The position numbers were made by a program, and so were the translations under genes. From contig CAUDEF010000018.1 of the NCBI GenBank assembly GCA_958448515.1, forward strand, positions 1 to 41,017: a stretch of DNA of 41,017 bases, in the 5' to 3' direction. Shown here in pieces: positions 8,660 through 15,917 of the stretch. The notes under the pieces are model-generated. The model worked only from the letters and a program-made list of their open reading frames with translations. It did no database searches and had not been told where the DNA came from. How positions within the stretch are numbered: the first letter of the stretch is position 1; each line of letters begins with the position of its first letter. This DNA is from an uncultured Phascolarctobacterium sp. Its GTDB lineage: Bacteria; Bacillota; Negativicutes; Acidaminococcales; Acidaminococcaceae.

Positions 8660-8688
8660 AATATAACATGCTACAGCACTTTAGTCAA
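8660..8688 (-). promoter_or_regulatory. Promoter of the DUF234 ATPase gene
   Basis: On the minus strand TTGACT (8683–8688) lies 17 bp from TATATT (8660–8665), which is preceded by a TG extension. Two direct copies of ACTTTAGT (8678–8685 and 8693–8700), spaced 15 bp, overlap and flank the -35, suggesting a regulator site. Confidence 0.7.
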
Positions 8689-8828
8689 TTATACTTTAGT
8701 AAATCATACATGACTAATTTATATTTTATTTAACACTCTTTTGCACTGCACTATATTAATTTCAGCTCACTTTACCTCTTTTAATATCTAACATAAATGT
8801 AATTACATTATGGCAGGAGGTGATATCT

Positions 8829-9011
8829 ATGCAGAAAATTTTGCTGACTGTTACGGAAGCTGCATACTCCGTTAATTACAGTACAGCTGCCATTTACAAA
8901 TTAATAAACTCAGGCAAACTTCCTTATGTAAAAAAAGGTAAAAATTATCTTATACCACACAAACATTTATATTCATTAGTTGAGCGTTCCCTGCTTTATA
9001 AAAAACCATAG
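8829..9011 (+). CDS. Small excisionase-like HTH protein
   Basis: A 60-residue protein with a MerR/Xis-type winged helix: LLTVTEAAYSVNYSTAAIYK, then INSGKLPYVKKGKNYLIP. This is the 'helix-turn-helix 17' style found in excisionases and small regulators of mobile elements. The ATG at 8829 is preceded by AGGAGGTGA with 6-nt spacing; an upstream GTG is inside that box. It is divergent from the ATPase gene and followed about 100 bp later by a second protein of the same type. A recombination directionality factor is possible, but no integrase is visible. Confidence 0.7.
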   Translation: MQKILLTVTEAAYSVNYSTAAIYKLINSGKLPYVKKGKNYLIPHKHLYSLVERSLLYKKP

Positions 9012-9112
9012 CAAACTTTTTTACAATAACTTATGTGTGAAAAACTCATTAATTTATCAATAAATTTAAAGATAACATAATTATAAAAAATTACGAAAGG
9101 GGATATATAATT

Positions 9113-9298
9113 ATGTTTGAAGAATACGGTGATATGCTGACGGTAGATGAGGTTGCAGAGATTCTGGGGATAGGAAAAAACGCAGCTTATGAAATCTTCC
9201 GCAGCGGAGAAATGAACTGCTTCATGCTTAAAGGAAGATGGAAAATTCCCAAGCAGGTACTAATTGAATATATACATAAGTTGGCTTATAAAAAATAA
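9113..9298 (+). CDS. Small excisionase-like HTH protein (second copy type)
   Basis: A 61-residue protein of the DNA-binding excisionase type. MLTVDEVAEILGIGKNAAYE gives the helix-turn-helix, and MLKGRWKIPKQVLIEYI gives the wing and terminal helix. It is distinct in sequence from the protein ending at 9011, so the pair is not a recent duplication. It has a purine-rich ribosome binding site (GAAAGGGGAT). A terminator follows directly. It is the last gene before the tRNA pair, a usual place for an Xis-like gene in an integrated element, which is context and not proof. Confidence 0.75.
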   Translation: MFEEYGDMLTVDEVAEILGIGKNAAYEIFRSGEMNCFMLKGRWKIPKQVLIEYIHKLAYKK

Positions 9299-9302
9299 AA
9301 TG

Positions 9303-9336
9303 ACCGTCAGTATTACTACTGACGGTTCTAAATTTT
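9303..9336. terminator. Bidirectional terminator after the small HTH gene
   Basis: Perfect 10-bp stem ACCGTCAGTA/TACTGACGGT with a 4-nt loop. T-rich DNA follows on both strands (CTAAATTTT on plus, CATTTTATTTTTT on minus). Confidence 0.75.
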
Positions 9337-9430
9337 CACTAAAATACTAAAATACATATATTCCAAACAATTTTAGCTACTAAGCAATATGACAAGCATT
9401 AATATATACATCAAATTTTTTTTAGTTACT

Positions 9431-9458
9431 AAAAAAGGAACCTTATACATAAGGTTCC
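9431..9458 (-). terminator. Terminator of the tRNA-Gln/tRNA-Glu transcript
   Basis: Stem GGAACCTTA/TAAGGTTCC (9 bp, 4-nt loop) followed on the minus strand by T6. It lies about 35 bp past the tRNA-Glu 3' end. Confidence 0.85.
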
Positions 9459-9492
9459 CAATTTATCAAAATATTTATTATGTGGTACATTA

Positions 9493-9567
9493 TGGTAGCG
9501 CTAACGGGAATCGAACCCGTGATTTCGCCTTGAGAGGGCGACGTCTTAGCCGCTTGACCATAGCGCC
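9493..9567 (-). tRNA. tRNA-Glu (anticodon CTC)
   Basis: A 75-nt cloverleaf with encoded CCA. The anticodon stem TCGCC/GGCGA closes the loop CTCTCAA, giving anticodon CTC (glutamate, GAG). The T-arm is ACGGG/CCCGT around TTCGATT. The acceptor stem is GGCGCTA/TAGCGCT, with a G1·U72 wobble in place of a Watson–Crick pair. Its 3' end faces the accessory region, so it is the likely insertion point of the element to the left. Confidence 0.95.
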
Positions 9568-9575
9568 ATATGTTT

Positions 9576-9649
9576 TGGCTCCGGGACTAGGACTCGAACC
9601 CAGACTAAATGATCCAGAGTCACTTGTGCTACCATTACACCATCCCGGA
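9576..9649 (-). tRNA. tRNA-Gln (anticodon CTG)
   Basis: A 74-nt cloverleaf with encoded CCA. The acceptor stem TCCGGGA/TCCCGGA is perfect. The anticodon stem AGTGA/TCATT closes the loop CTCTGGA, giving CTG (glutamine, CAG). The T-arm is CTGGG/CCTAG. It is 8 bp upstream of tRNA-Glu and co-transcribed with it. Confidence 0.95.
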
Positions 9650-9669
9650 GTATCCAAAGAACATATATG

Positions 9670-9698
9670 ATTATAGCGCAACTTTTTTAATTTGGCAA
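9670..9698 (-). promoter_or_regulatory. Promoter of the tRNA-Gln/tRNA-Glu operon
   Basis: On the minus strand TTGCCA (9693–9698), a 17-bp spacer and a perfect TATAAT (9670–9675). The -10 is about 20 bp from the tRNA-Gln 5' end. Confidence 0.9.
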
Positions 9699-9709
9699 GT
9701 ACTTTTTTA

Positions 9710-10267
9710 TTATTCTACCAGTAAAAGACCATAAATTTTTAAATCAGTTACCGGACCCTTTAAAACTTTCATAGAAAAACCGTTATCATTAGCCAGAGCA
9801 AAAACATCTATGCCACATGCTTCAAGAGAAGGCCTTGCTTTCATCGGATGAATACATTTTTGCAGATTGCATTCATCACACAATCTGCATCTGCCGGCTT
9901 TTAACGCAAAAGAACGGTAATGATTCTGTAAAAACGCTTCCCGCTCCAAATTCAGTAAAATATCCAGCAGATTATTACTCATGCTTAAATCAATTTTGGC
10001 AAAATCAGTATCATTGTCGCTGATATTTAAAGTGTACTCAACAATAATTCCTTTAGTATATTCTGCCAAAAACTTCGCCGTTGTATGATAATCAGGCGTA
10101 TATGGAGGACAGCAAAGATTACTTCCATAATTGGGGCAGCCGTACTGACATTTCATTCTCGTCCAGCTTCCCGTTTTTATCTTTGCAATATCAACTGTTT
10201 TTACGCCGCTTGCGCCAAGCTCCAGTGCTTTGGCACATAAACTTTCCAGATCATTTGCCAGCGTCAT
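9710..10267 (-). CDS. DUF2284 metal-binding protein
   Basis: A 185-residue Cys-rich protein of the DUF2284 (predicted metal-binding) family. An N-terminal cluster reads CQYGCPNYGSNLCCPP (about residues 40–55), and a C-terminal cluster reads CRLCDECNLQKCIHP (about 127–141). These are likely zinc or Fe–S ligands. The function is unknown. It starts 6 bp after the end of the SufB-like gene and is probably its co-transcribed partner, which makes a link to Fe–S metabolism plausible but unproven. The ribosome binding site AAAGGAG is a little far from the ATG (about 11 nt). Confidence 0.85.
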   Translation of the reverse strand: MTLANDLESLCAKALELGASGVKTVDIAKIKTGSWTRMKCQYGCPNYGSNLCCPPYTPDYHTTAKFLAEYTKGIIVEYTLNISDNDTDFAKIDLSMSNNLLDILLNLEREAFLQNHYRSFALKAGRCRLCDECNLQKCIHPMKARPSLEACGIDVFALANDNGFSMKVLKGPVTDLKIYGLLLVE

Positions 10268-10273
10268 AAAATT

Positions 10274-11488
10274 TTATGCTCCTTTATTAAGACTGAATGT
10301 ATCTAATGTATCAGCAATTTTTTTAGCCAGACTTTCAGGAAGTCCTTCAATATTGACATTTAAAAATCCACGTACAATAGTAGCAGTAGCCTCTTCTTCA
10401 TCAAGACCTCTGGCCATAAGATATTCTATTTCTTCAGGAGCAATTCTGCCGACAGCAGCTTCATGGCTCATTTCTGCATTGCCTGTATAAGCATCAAGCT
10501 GAGGAATGGCAGAAATATAACCCTCGCTTGAAAGCATAAGTCCATGGCATTCCAGATGGGCGCGCACGCCTTCAGCATGACCGCTCAAAGTGCCTCTGTT
10601 GATAACTTCACCGCCGGTGGATATTGTTCTGGTAACAAGTTCTGCTCTTGTTCCCGGAACTTCTAAAATGGCTTTTCCGCCAATATCAAGATGCGAGCCT
10701 TTTGGAGCAACCAAAATAGAATTTAAGCGGGCTACAGCACCTTCACCTACTAATCTGGTTACAGGATTCATCTGTACATCTTTAACCTTTTCCATACATA
10801 CATAGTTAGAAATAAACTGTCCGCCTTCTTCTATAATGGTAACACTTCTGGGACGCACGGCTACATTTTCACCCCAGCTGTGAATCATGGTAAAAGTAAG
10901 TTTGGCATTTTTGCCTACATAAAATTCACTTATACCAAGGTGAATTGCTTTATCAACGGAAGGGTCACTGGCACAGCCTGAAATAATATTCAGCTCAGCA
11001 CCGTCTTCAACAATAACTATATTATGCACTCTTTGCAGCTGCTGCTCATGACTTAAAAATACACAGGCCTGCAGCGGATATTTAATTTTCTCTCCTGCCT
11101 TTACGCGGATAAAATATCCATTTTCTTCTTCTGTAGCAGTTTTGGCAGTATATTTATCGGTATCGGCAGATACTGCCTTCCACCAGTACTTTTCAACAAG
11201 TTCAGGATATTTCTTAGCTGCCGCACCCGTATTCATTAACTCTAACGGAGTCTGAGCATTAACAGCGGACTGTATGGGGGCATTATCAACCTGAATAAAG
11301 CTGGCACTTCTGTTGCTTCCGTCAAGTTCAATGCCTACATGCTCAAGTCTTGCTTTTCCGGCTTCAGAAAACTCATCCTGATTTTTTATATGTACATCAT
11401 TGTTATCATCATATTCATTTAAATCTATATCATTGCCATAAAGACCTTTTTTATTTAATGCTTCCTGCAATTTTTCTTTATTTGTCAT
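10274..11488 (-). CDS. sufB: SufB/SufD-family Fe–S assembly scaffold
   Basis: A 404-residue SufBD-core protein, the scaffold partner of the ATPase SufC. Most of the length is the right-handed beta-helix core (residues about 120–390). C314 in HLECHGLML sits where the essential SufB Cys (C405 in E. coli) is found, and H342–E343 of MSHEAAVGRI match the ligand region, so I favour SufB over SufD. The start is ATG 11488, overlapping the sufC stop by 1 nt (TAATG) with GGAGG upstream, so translation is coupled. There is no sufS, sufU or second SufBD gene here: a two-gene layout as in the minimal SUF-like systems of anaerobes and archaea. Confidence 0.9.
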   Translation of the reverse strand: MTNKEKLQEALNKKGLYGNDIDLNEYDDNNDVHIKNQDEFSEAGKARLEHVGIELDGSNRSASFIQVDNAPIQSAVNAQTPLELMNTGAAAKKYPELVEKYWWKAVSADTDKYTAKTATEEENGYFIRVKAGEKIKYPLQACVFLSHEQQLQRVHNIVIVEDGAELNIISGCASDPSVDKAIHLGISEFYVGKNAKLTFTMIHSWGENVAVRPRSVTIIEEGGQFISNYVCMEKVKDVQMNPVTRLVGEGAVARLNSILVAPKGSHLDIGGKAILEVPGTRAELVTRTISTGGEVINRGTLSGHAEGVRAHLECHGLMLSSEGYISAIPQLDAYTGNAEMSHEAAVGRIAPEEIEYLMARGLDEEEATATIVRGFLNVNIEGLPESLAKKIADTLDTFSLNKGA

Positions 11489-12285
11489 TATTTCATCCTC
11501 CTGCAAGCACCCTTAGCGCAAGTTTCATATCCGGACTTGCTGATGCAGCTTAATACGTCAAGCGGATCTCCTCCAGGGCAGGTTAATGTTCCCTGATATA
11601 AAATATGTGCATGAGAAGCAGGTACATATTTTAAAATATGGCCTACATGAGTAATAATAAGACCGCTTCTTCCGGATTCTGCCAGCGGATTAGTCTGGCA
11701 GCCATTATGGGAGCAGCACGGTTTATTGCATCCTGCACCACTACATGGTTCATGGTTTAAAATATAATTTGCAGCTCGTCCTACAAGAGAAATATTTTCA
11801 ACATCAACACCGGATTCCGGCTCATCTAAAAGCAGCAAATCAGGTTTTTGAGCCATCAGCTGCAGCAGCTCACTGCGTTTAATTTCGCCGCCGCTGAATC
11901 CTTCATTTACACTGCGGTCCAAAAACTCTGAAAGTCCCATCCATTCTGCCATTTTATCAATTTCAGAAGGATCTGCGCCGCAAATATTAATCATCTGACG
12001 CAGGCTGAGACCTCTGATAGTAGGCGGACGCTGAATCATTACACCAACACCAAGTTTAGCACGTTCATAACAGGGAGCATTGGTGATATCTTCACCTTTA
12101 AAATAAATTTTTCCTTCCAGAACTTCATAACGGTCAAAACCCATTATAGTTCCAATTAAAGTGGACTTACCGGTGCCATTAGGTCCAAATAATACATGGA
12201 CTTCACCCGGCGCAATATGTAAATTAATATTTTTTAAAATCTGTTTGCCTCTTACTGCAACAGACAAATTTTCAATATGTAACAC
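11488..12285 (-). CDS. sufC: SufC-family Fe–S assembly ATPase with Cys-rich insertion
   Basis: A 265-residue ABC ATPase that drives Fe–S cluster assembly on the SufB partner. Walker A is GPNGTGKST (about 34–42), the signature is SGGEIKRSELLQL (about 140), and Walker B is LLLLDEPESGVD. Between Walker B and the H-motif (LIITHVGH) there is an added stretch of about 25 residues with five cysteines (CSGAGCNKPCCSHNGC). The last 30 residues add four more. Ordinary SufC lacks this. The start is GTG 12285, with AAAGGAG 8 nt upstream. It heads the sufC–sufB–DUF2284 operon, divergent from lgt. Confidence 0.9.
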   Translation of the reverse strand: MLHIENLSVAVRGKQILKNINLHIAPGEVHVLFGPNGTGKSTLIGTIMGFDRYEVLEGKIYFKGEDITNAPCYERAKLGVGVMIQRPPTIRGLSLRQMINICGADPSEIDKMAEWMGLSEFLDRSVNEGFSGGEIKRSELLQLMAQKPDLLLLDEPESGVDVENISLVGRAANYILNHEPCSGAGCNKPCCSHNGCQTNPLAESGRSGLIITHVGHILKYVPASHAHILYQGTLTCPGGDPLDVLSCISKSGYETCAKGACRRMK

Positions 12286-12323
12286 AGCACTATCTCCTTT
12301 GCATATTTTTACTGTATGTGTTT

Positions 12324-12332
12324 ATTATAACA
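12324..12332 (-). promoter_or_regulatory. Extended -10 promoter of sufC
   Basis: On the minus strand TG-T-TATAAT gives an extended -10 about 38 bp before the GTG start. No good -35 hexamer is present; that position is covered by the inverted repeat at 12344–12371. Confidence 0.55.
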
Positions 12333-12343
12333 TATTAAGTCAA

Positions 12344-12371
12344 TCAATTCCTAGTGATTTGTAGGAATTGA
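12344..12371. promoter_or_regulatory. Inverted repeat between sufC and lgt, candidate operator
   Basis: Perfect 10-bp inverted repeat TCAATTCCTA/TAGGAATTGA with an 8-bp spacer, lying over the expected -35 of the sufC promoter and about 90 bp before lgt. T8 follows on the plus strand, but no plus-strand gene precedes it, so an operator is more likely than a terminator. Confidence 0.4.
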
Positions 12372-12460
12372 AATTTTTTTCACATTTTGCAAATTGCGGC
12401 TTTTAATATCTGTCAAATATGTTAAAATGAAGTTTATAATTTGGTTTTAAGGAGGATACT

Positions 12461-13267
12461 ATGCACCAGTATTTATTCTATATAGGTGATTTTCCCATCC
12501 GTATGTACGGAATTATGCTCTGCACAGCAATTTTTCTGGCAACGGGTGTAGCGTACTTTTTGGCAAAGCAGGACGGCCGCTGGCATAGTCATGTTCTTGA
12601 TATTGGTATTTATGGAGGTTTTGCCGGTTTAATCGGAGCAAGGCTTTGGGATGTATTCTTTTTTGACTGGGATTACTACAGCAACCATCTTTTAGAAATA
12701 CCATTTGTCTGGCAGGGCGGCATGGCCATCCAGGGCGGCGTAATTTTTGGTGTTCTTGCAGGTATCATTTACTGCAAAAAGCATGGTATAGACTGGCTGG
12801 CTTTTGCTGATATTGTGTGCCCCTCCATTTTAATTGGTCAGGCAATCGGACGTATGGCAAACCTGCTCAACGGCGATGCCTTTGGTACTCCTACCGGAGG
12901 AAACTTTGGCCTGCTTTATCCGGAAGGAACTTTAGCATACAAAACATACGGCGCAACTCCGCTGTGGCCGGCAGAAGTATGGGAAGGGCAGCTTGATGTT
13001 GTAATTTTTGCCATTCTGCTTTTATTCCGTACTACCAATCATGCTAAAGGACAGGCACTGTGTCTGTATGCAATGCTTTATTCTACAATCAGGTTTTGTC
13101 TCGAAATGCTGCGCGGAGATTATGTTGAGCCTTTTATGTTTGGTTTAAAATCAGCTCAGGCTACCAGTCTCTGCTTCTTTCTCATAGCACTTGCTGCTTT
13201 CGTTTATTGCGGCTGGATTGAAAAGAAAAATTCTGCAAAAAAATCTCTGAAAAAAGTAAAAAAATAG
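12461..13267 (+). CDS. lgt: Prolipoprotein diacylglyceryl transferase
   Basis: A 268-residue integral membrane enzyme that moves diacylglycerol from phosphatidylglycerol to the lipobox Cys of prolipoproteins. It has about seven hydrophobic segments, YGGFAGLIGARLWDVFF (residues 51–67) and the signature GRMANLLNGDAFG (130–142), with the Arg and Asn of the signature kept. The 'HGG' His region of E. coli Lgt appears here as QGG (residues 91–93). The C-terminus is Lys-rich. AAGGAGG precedes the ATG. It stands alone and divergent from sufC. Its substrates would include MetQ, whose lipobox is encoded 4 kb away. Confidence 0.93.
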   Translation: MHQYLFYIGDFPIRMYGIMLCTAIFLATGVAYFLAKQDGRWHSHVLDIGIYGGFAGLIGARLWDVFFFDWDYYSNHLLEIPFVWQGGMAIQGGVIFGVLAGIIYCKKHGIDWLAFADIVCPSILIGQAIGRMANLLNGDAFGTPTGGNFGLLYPEGTLAYKTYGATPLWPAEVWEGQLDVVIFAILLLFRTTNHAKGQALCLYAMLYSTIRFCLEMLRGDYVEPFMFGLKSAQATSLCFFLIALAAFVYCGWIEKKNSAKKSLKKVKK

Positions 13268-13276
13268 TTTTTTAGT

Positions 13277-13305
13277 GTTGACAATATTTAATCTTTTAGT
13301 TATAA
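13277..13305 (+). promoter_or_regulatory. Promoter of tRNA-Arg
   Basis: Perfect consensus: TTGACA (13277–13282), 17 bp, TATAAT (13300–13305), 29 bp upstream of the tRNA. Confidence 0.95.
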
Positions 13306-13334
13306 TATCATTGTTGCTTGCGAGAGTAACAAAT

Positions 13335-13411
13335 GACTCCGTAGCTCAGCTGGATAGAGCGTTTGACTACGAATCAAAAGGTCGCAGGTTCGAATCCTGC
13401 CGGGGCCACCA
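13335..13411 (+). tRNA. tRNA-Arg (anticodon ACG)
   Basis: A 77-nt cloverleaf with encoded CCA. The D-arm is standard, the anticodon stem TTTGA/TCAAA closes the loop CTACGAA (ACG, read as ICG after A34 deamination), and the T-arm GCAGG/CCTGC is perfect. The acceptor stem is irregular: GACTCCG opposite CGGGGCC leaves A2·C71 unpaired and U4·G69 as a wobble. A consensus promoter and a terminator flank it, so it is most likely expressed. Confidence 0.93.
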
Positions 13412-13420
13412 TTGAAATTA

Positions 13421-13450
13421 ACGTATAACATATGTTATACGTTTTTTTAT
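13421..13450 (+). terminator. Terminator of tRNA-Arg
   Basis: Perfect 22-nt palindrome ACGTATAACATATGTTATACGT followed by a T-run, 10 bp past the tRNA. Confidence 0.85.
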
Positions 13451-13465
13451 TATCTAAATAAAAGT

Positions 13466-13523
13466 AAAGCATACCTTGCATAATCTCCTTAAGCAAAAGC
13501 AGATTAATGTCAGGGTATGCTTT
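13466..13523 (-). terminator. Terminator after the CaiB-family gene
   Basis: A 10-bp stem AAAGCATACC/GGTATGCTTT encloses a long loop that itself contains AATCT/AGATT pairing. On the minus strand T-rich DNA (TTTACTTTTATTT) follows. It lies just after the stop at 13528. Confidence 0.6.
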
Positions 13524-13527
13524 TTTA

Positions 13528-14664
13528 TTATAGTTTTTCTTTATTCAGTTCATCTAAAACTATTTTTGTGTCTTCTCCAAGTCTTGGAGCACGCTTTACT
13601 ATACTAGCAGGTGTTTTGCTTAACTTCATGGCAAAGCCAGGCAGTTTATATTCACCTAATTCTTCATCTTCTACGCTGATAACCATTTCATTGGCTTTAG
13701 CCTGTTCAGATTCTGCAGCCTCCTGATAATTCAGAACAGGTGCCACACAGGCATCCAGATCTTTAAAGATATCATCCCATTCTTTCAGGGTTTTCTTCTT
13801 AAACTCTACGGCAAGCTGCTCTTTAAGATAATTATGGTTAGCTTCGTCAGCAATCATTTCTGTCAGATCTTCTCTGTTAAGTCCACGGCATAAATTAACC
13901 CAGAACTTCTTTTCCAGACAACCTACAGAAATATATCTTTCATCACTTGTAGCGTAAATATTATAGTTAGCATAAGCACCGGTAAGCCAGTTATTGCCTC
14001 GCTCTGCCACAAAGCCACTGCCAAAAAACAGGCTTGCTGCCCCGGGTATCAGATTCATGGCTACGTTGAATAAGGAAATGTCAATTTCCTGTCCCTGCCC
14101 TGTTTTCTGTGCATGATGCAAAGCAATCATAATACTCATACCGGCAGCAAAAGCAGCATTCATATCTGCCATTAATACACCGGGAATCGCAGGCTTTCCG
14201 CCGGCTTCCCCGCTCATGGCAGTTACACCGGCAAGACTTAAATACCCAAGGTCATGATCCGCTCTTCCGGCAAGCGGTCCTTTGCTGCCGTATCCAGTAA
14301 CAGAGCAATAGATAATTTTCGGATTTATTTTTGATACTGTTTCATAATCAATACCAAGCTTTTTTAATACGCCCGGCCTGTAACTTTCCACAACAACATC
14401 AGCAGTCTGTACAAGCTTATAAAATACTTCTTTATCCTCAGATTTTTTTAAATCAAGGGCAATACTCTTTTTATTTCTGTTCAGCTGGAGGTGCCAGTAG
14501 CCAAAGTCTTTCAGAAATGGCGGAAAATTTCTGGCATAATCGCCAAGCGTTGATTCTTCTACTTTAATTACCTCTGCACCAAAATCAGCCAGCAGCATTG
14601 TACAATAAGGACCGGGAAGCAACCTGGAAAGATCCAGAACTCTTATACCATTTAAAGCATGCAT
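13528..14664 (-). CDS. CaiB/BaiF-family CoA transferase or alpha-methylacyl-CoA racemase
   Basis: A 378-residue class III CoA-transferase-fold protein. The N-terminus MHALNGIRVLDLSRLLPGPY and AEVIKVE are typical. H137 (RADHDLGYLSLAG) and D167 (VLMADMNA) lie 30 residues apart, matching the His/Asp pair of alpha-methylacyl-CoA racemase. This favours a racemase or a close relative over formyl-CoA transferase, although the Asp is shared by both groups. It is the last gene of the sfsA–rRNA methyltransferase–CaiB run, starting 16 bp after the previous stop. The substrate cannot be told from sequence. The length is normal for the family. Confidence 0.85.
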   Translation of the reverse strand: MHALNGIRVLDLSRLLPGPYCTMLLADFGAEVIKVEESTLGDYARNFPPFLKDFGYWHLQLNRNKKSIALDLKKSEDKEVFYKLVQTADVVVESYRPGVLKKLGIDYETVSKINPKIIYCSVTGYGSKGPLAGRADHDLGYLSLAGVTAMSGEAGGKPAIPGVLMADMNAAFAAGMSIMIALHHAQKTGQGQEIDISLFNVAMNLIPGAASLFFGSGFVAERGNNWLTGAYANYNIYATSDERYISVGCLEKKFWVNLCRGLNREDLTEMIADEANHNYLKEQLAVEFKKKTLKEWDDIFKDLDACVAPVLNYQEAAESEQAKANEMVISVEDEELGEYKLPGFAMKLSKTPASIVKRAPRLGEDTKIVLDELNKEKL

Positions 14665-14680
14665 AACGCACCTCCATTTT

Positions 14681-15904
14681 TTATACTACCTGGAAAATAT
14701 AAAATTTCAGATAAAATGTCTCCGGAACATTCCACAATACCGGATGGTCAGGAGACTGCTGACGTACTTCTATCTGGCGCAGTGAAACACTGGCATCCTT
14801 AGCAGCATCGTGCAGCATCTTTACAAATAAGTCTTCTTTCATGAAATGTGAGCATGAACATGTAGCAAGATATCCTCCGCGCGGCAGCAGCTTCATAGCT
14901 TTCAGATTAATCTCTTTATAGCCGCGAACAGCATTTTTTACTGTACTGCCGGATTTGGTAAAAGCAGGAGGATCAAGAATGATAAAATCATATTCATGTG
15001 ACTTCATATTGGCAAGATCTGTCAGTAAATCGAAAACATCTGCCTGCAAACCCTTAAAGTTTTTATCAACACCATTAATTTTGGCGTTATGCTCTGCCAT
15101 ACGCACTGCCTCGGCACTGATATCAACTGCAGTTACGCTGGCAGCACCGCCTTTAGCCGCATTAAGTGCAAAAGATCCTGTATGGGTAAAGCAGTCCAGC
15201 ACATGGCGGCCTTTGGCAATTTTAGCAATGGCCTGACGGTTATATTTCTGATCAAGGAAGAAACCTGTTTTTTGTCCATTCTCCACATCTACAGTATATT
15301 TTATGCCGTTTTCACAAATCTCTGTTGTTGTAGGACAGTCATCATCAAGTAAATCAGACTGGTAGAAACCTTTATTTTCTTCCATTCCTTCCAGTAAACG
15401 GATACGTACGTCGTTTCTTTCATACAAACCGCGGATATTTTGTCCTTTTTCACGTAAAATCTTAATCAGCAAATCAAAAATCATTTTTTTACGTACTTCT
15501 ATTCCTAAAGACAAGGTCTGTGTTACCAAAATATCATTAAAACGATCAACAGTAAGCCCCGGAAACATATCCGCTTCACCAAATATCAGACGGCAGCAGT
15601 TAAAATCCTGTTCACCCATTACTGTCATTCTGTAATCAATTGCATAACGCAAACGACGTTCCCAGAAAGCTTCGTCAAATTTATCATTAGCATTGGTAGA
15701 AATCAAACGTACACGGATTTTTGAATGGTCATTAACAAAACCTGTACCTATAAATTTACCTTTGGCTGTCATCACATCAACCAAATCACCATTGGTATAG
15801 TCACCGTCAATTTTTGTTACTTCTTCTCCAAATACCCATGGATGTCCGCCTTTAGCCGCTCTTTCACCTTTTGGGGTAATATAAAATTTTGCAAAATTTC
15901 GCAT
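14681..15904 (-). CDS. PUA-domain class I rRNA methyltransferase (RlmI-like)
   Basis: A 407-residue SAM-dependent RNA methyltransferase. An N-terminal PUA-like domain (GHPWVFGEEV onward, residues about 1–75) is followed by a central RlmI-type region and a Rossmann domain with FFLDQKYNRQ, LDCFTHTGSFALNAA and the DPPAF motif. RlmI in E. coli makes 23S rRNA m5C1962; this homologue probably acts on 23S rRNA, with the exact site unknown. I prefer ATG 15904 (MRNFAKF) to the ATG two codons upstream, because AGAGGT sits 6 nt before it and would abut the other. It starts 13 bp after sfsA. Confidence 0.88.
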   Translation of the reverse strand: MRNFAKFYITPKGERAAKGGHPWVFGEEVTKIDGDYTNGDLVDVMTAKGKFIGTGFVNDHSKIRVRLISTNANDKFDEAFWERRLRYAIDYRMTVMGEQDFNCCRLIFGEADMFPGLTVDRFNDILVTQTLSLGIEVRKKMIFDLLIKILREKGQNIRGLYERNDVRIRLLEGMEENKGFYQSDLLDDDCPTTTEICENGIKYTVDVENGQKTGFFLDQKYNRQAIAKIAKGRHVLDCFTHTGSFALNAAKGGAASVTAVDISAEAVRMAEHNAKINGVDKNFKGLQADVFDLLTDLANMKSHEYDFIILDPPAFTKSGSTVKNAVRGYKEINLKAMKLLPRGGYLATCSCSHFMKEDLFVKMLHDAAKDASVSLRQIEVRQQSPDHPVLWNVPETFYLKFYIFQVV

Positions 15905-15917
15905 TCTCATACCTCTT

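Noticed and set aside
9361..9436. Near-repeats TTTTAGCTACTAA and TTTTAGTTACTAA as attachment sites
   Set aside because: They are imperfect, AT-rich and close together, and do not match the tRNA 3' end.
9389..9681. Open frames on both strands over the tRNA pair
   Set aside because: They are read-through of tRNA-Glu and tRNA-Gln sequence; no ribosome binding site or family resemblance.
13421..13442. Perfect 22-nt palindrome as a possible protein-binding site
   Set aside because: It is followed by a T-run right after tRNA-Arg, so a terminator explains it.
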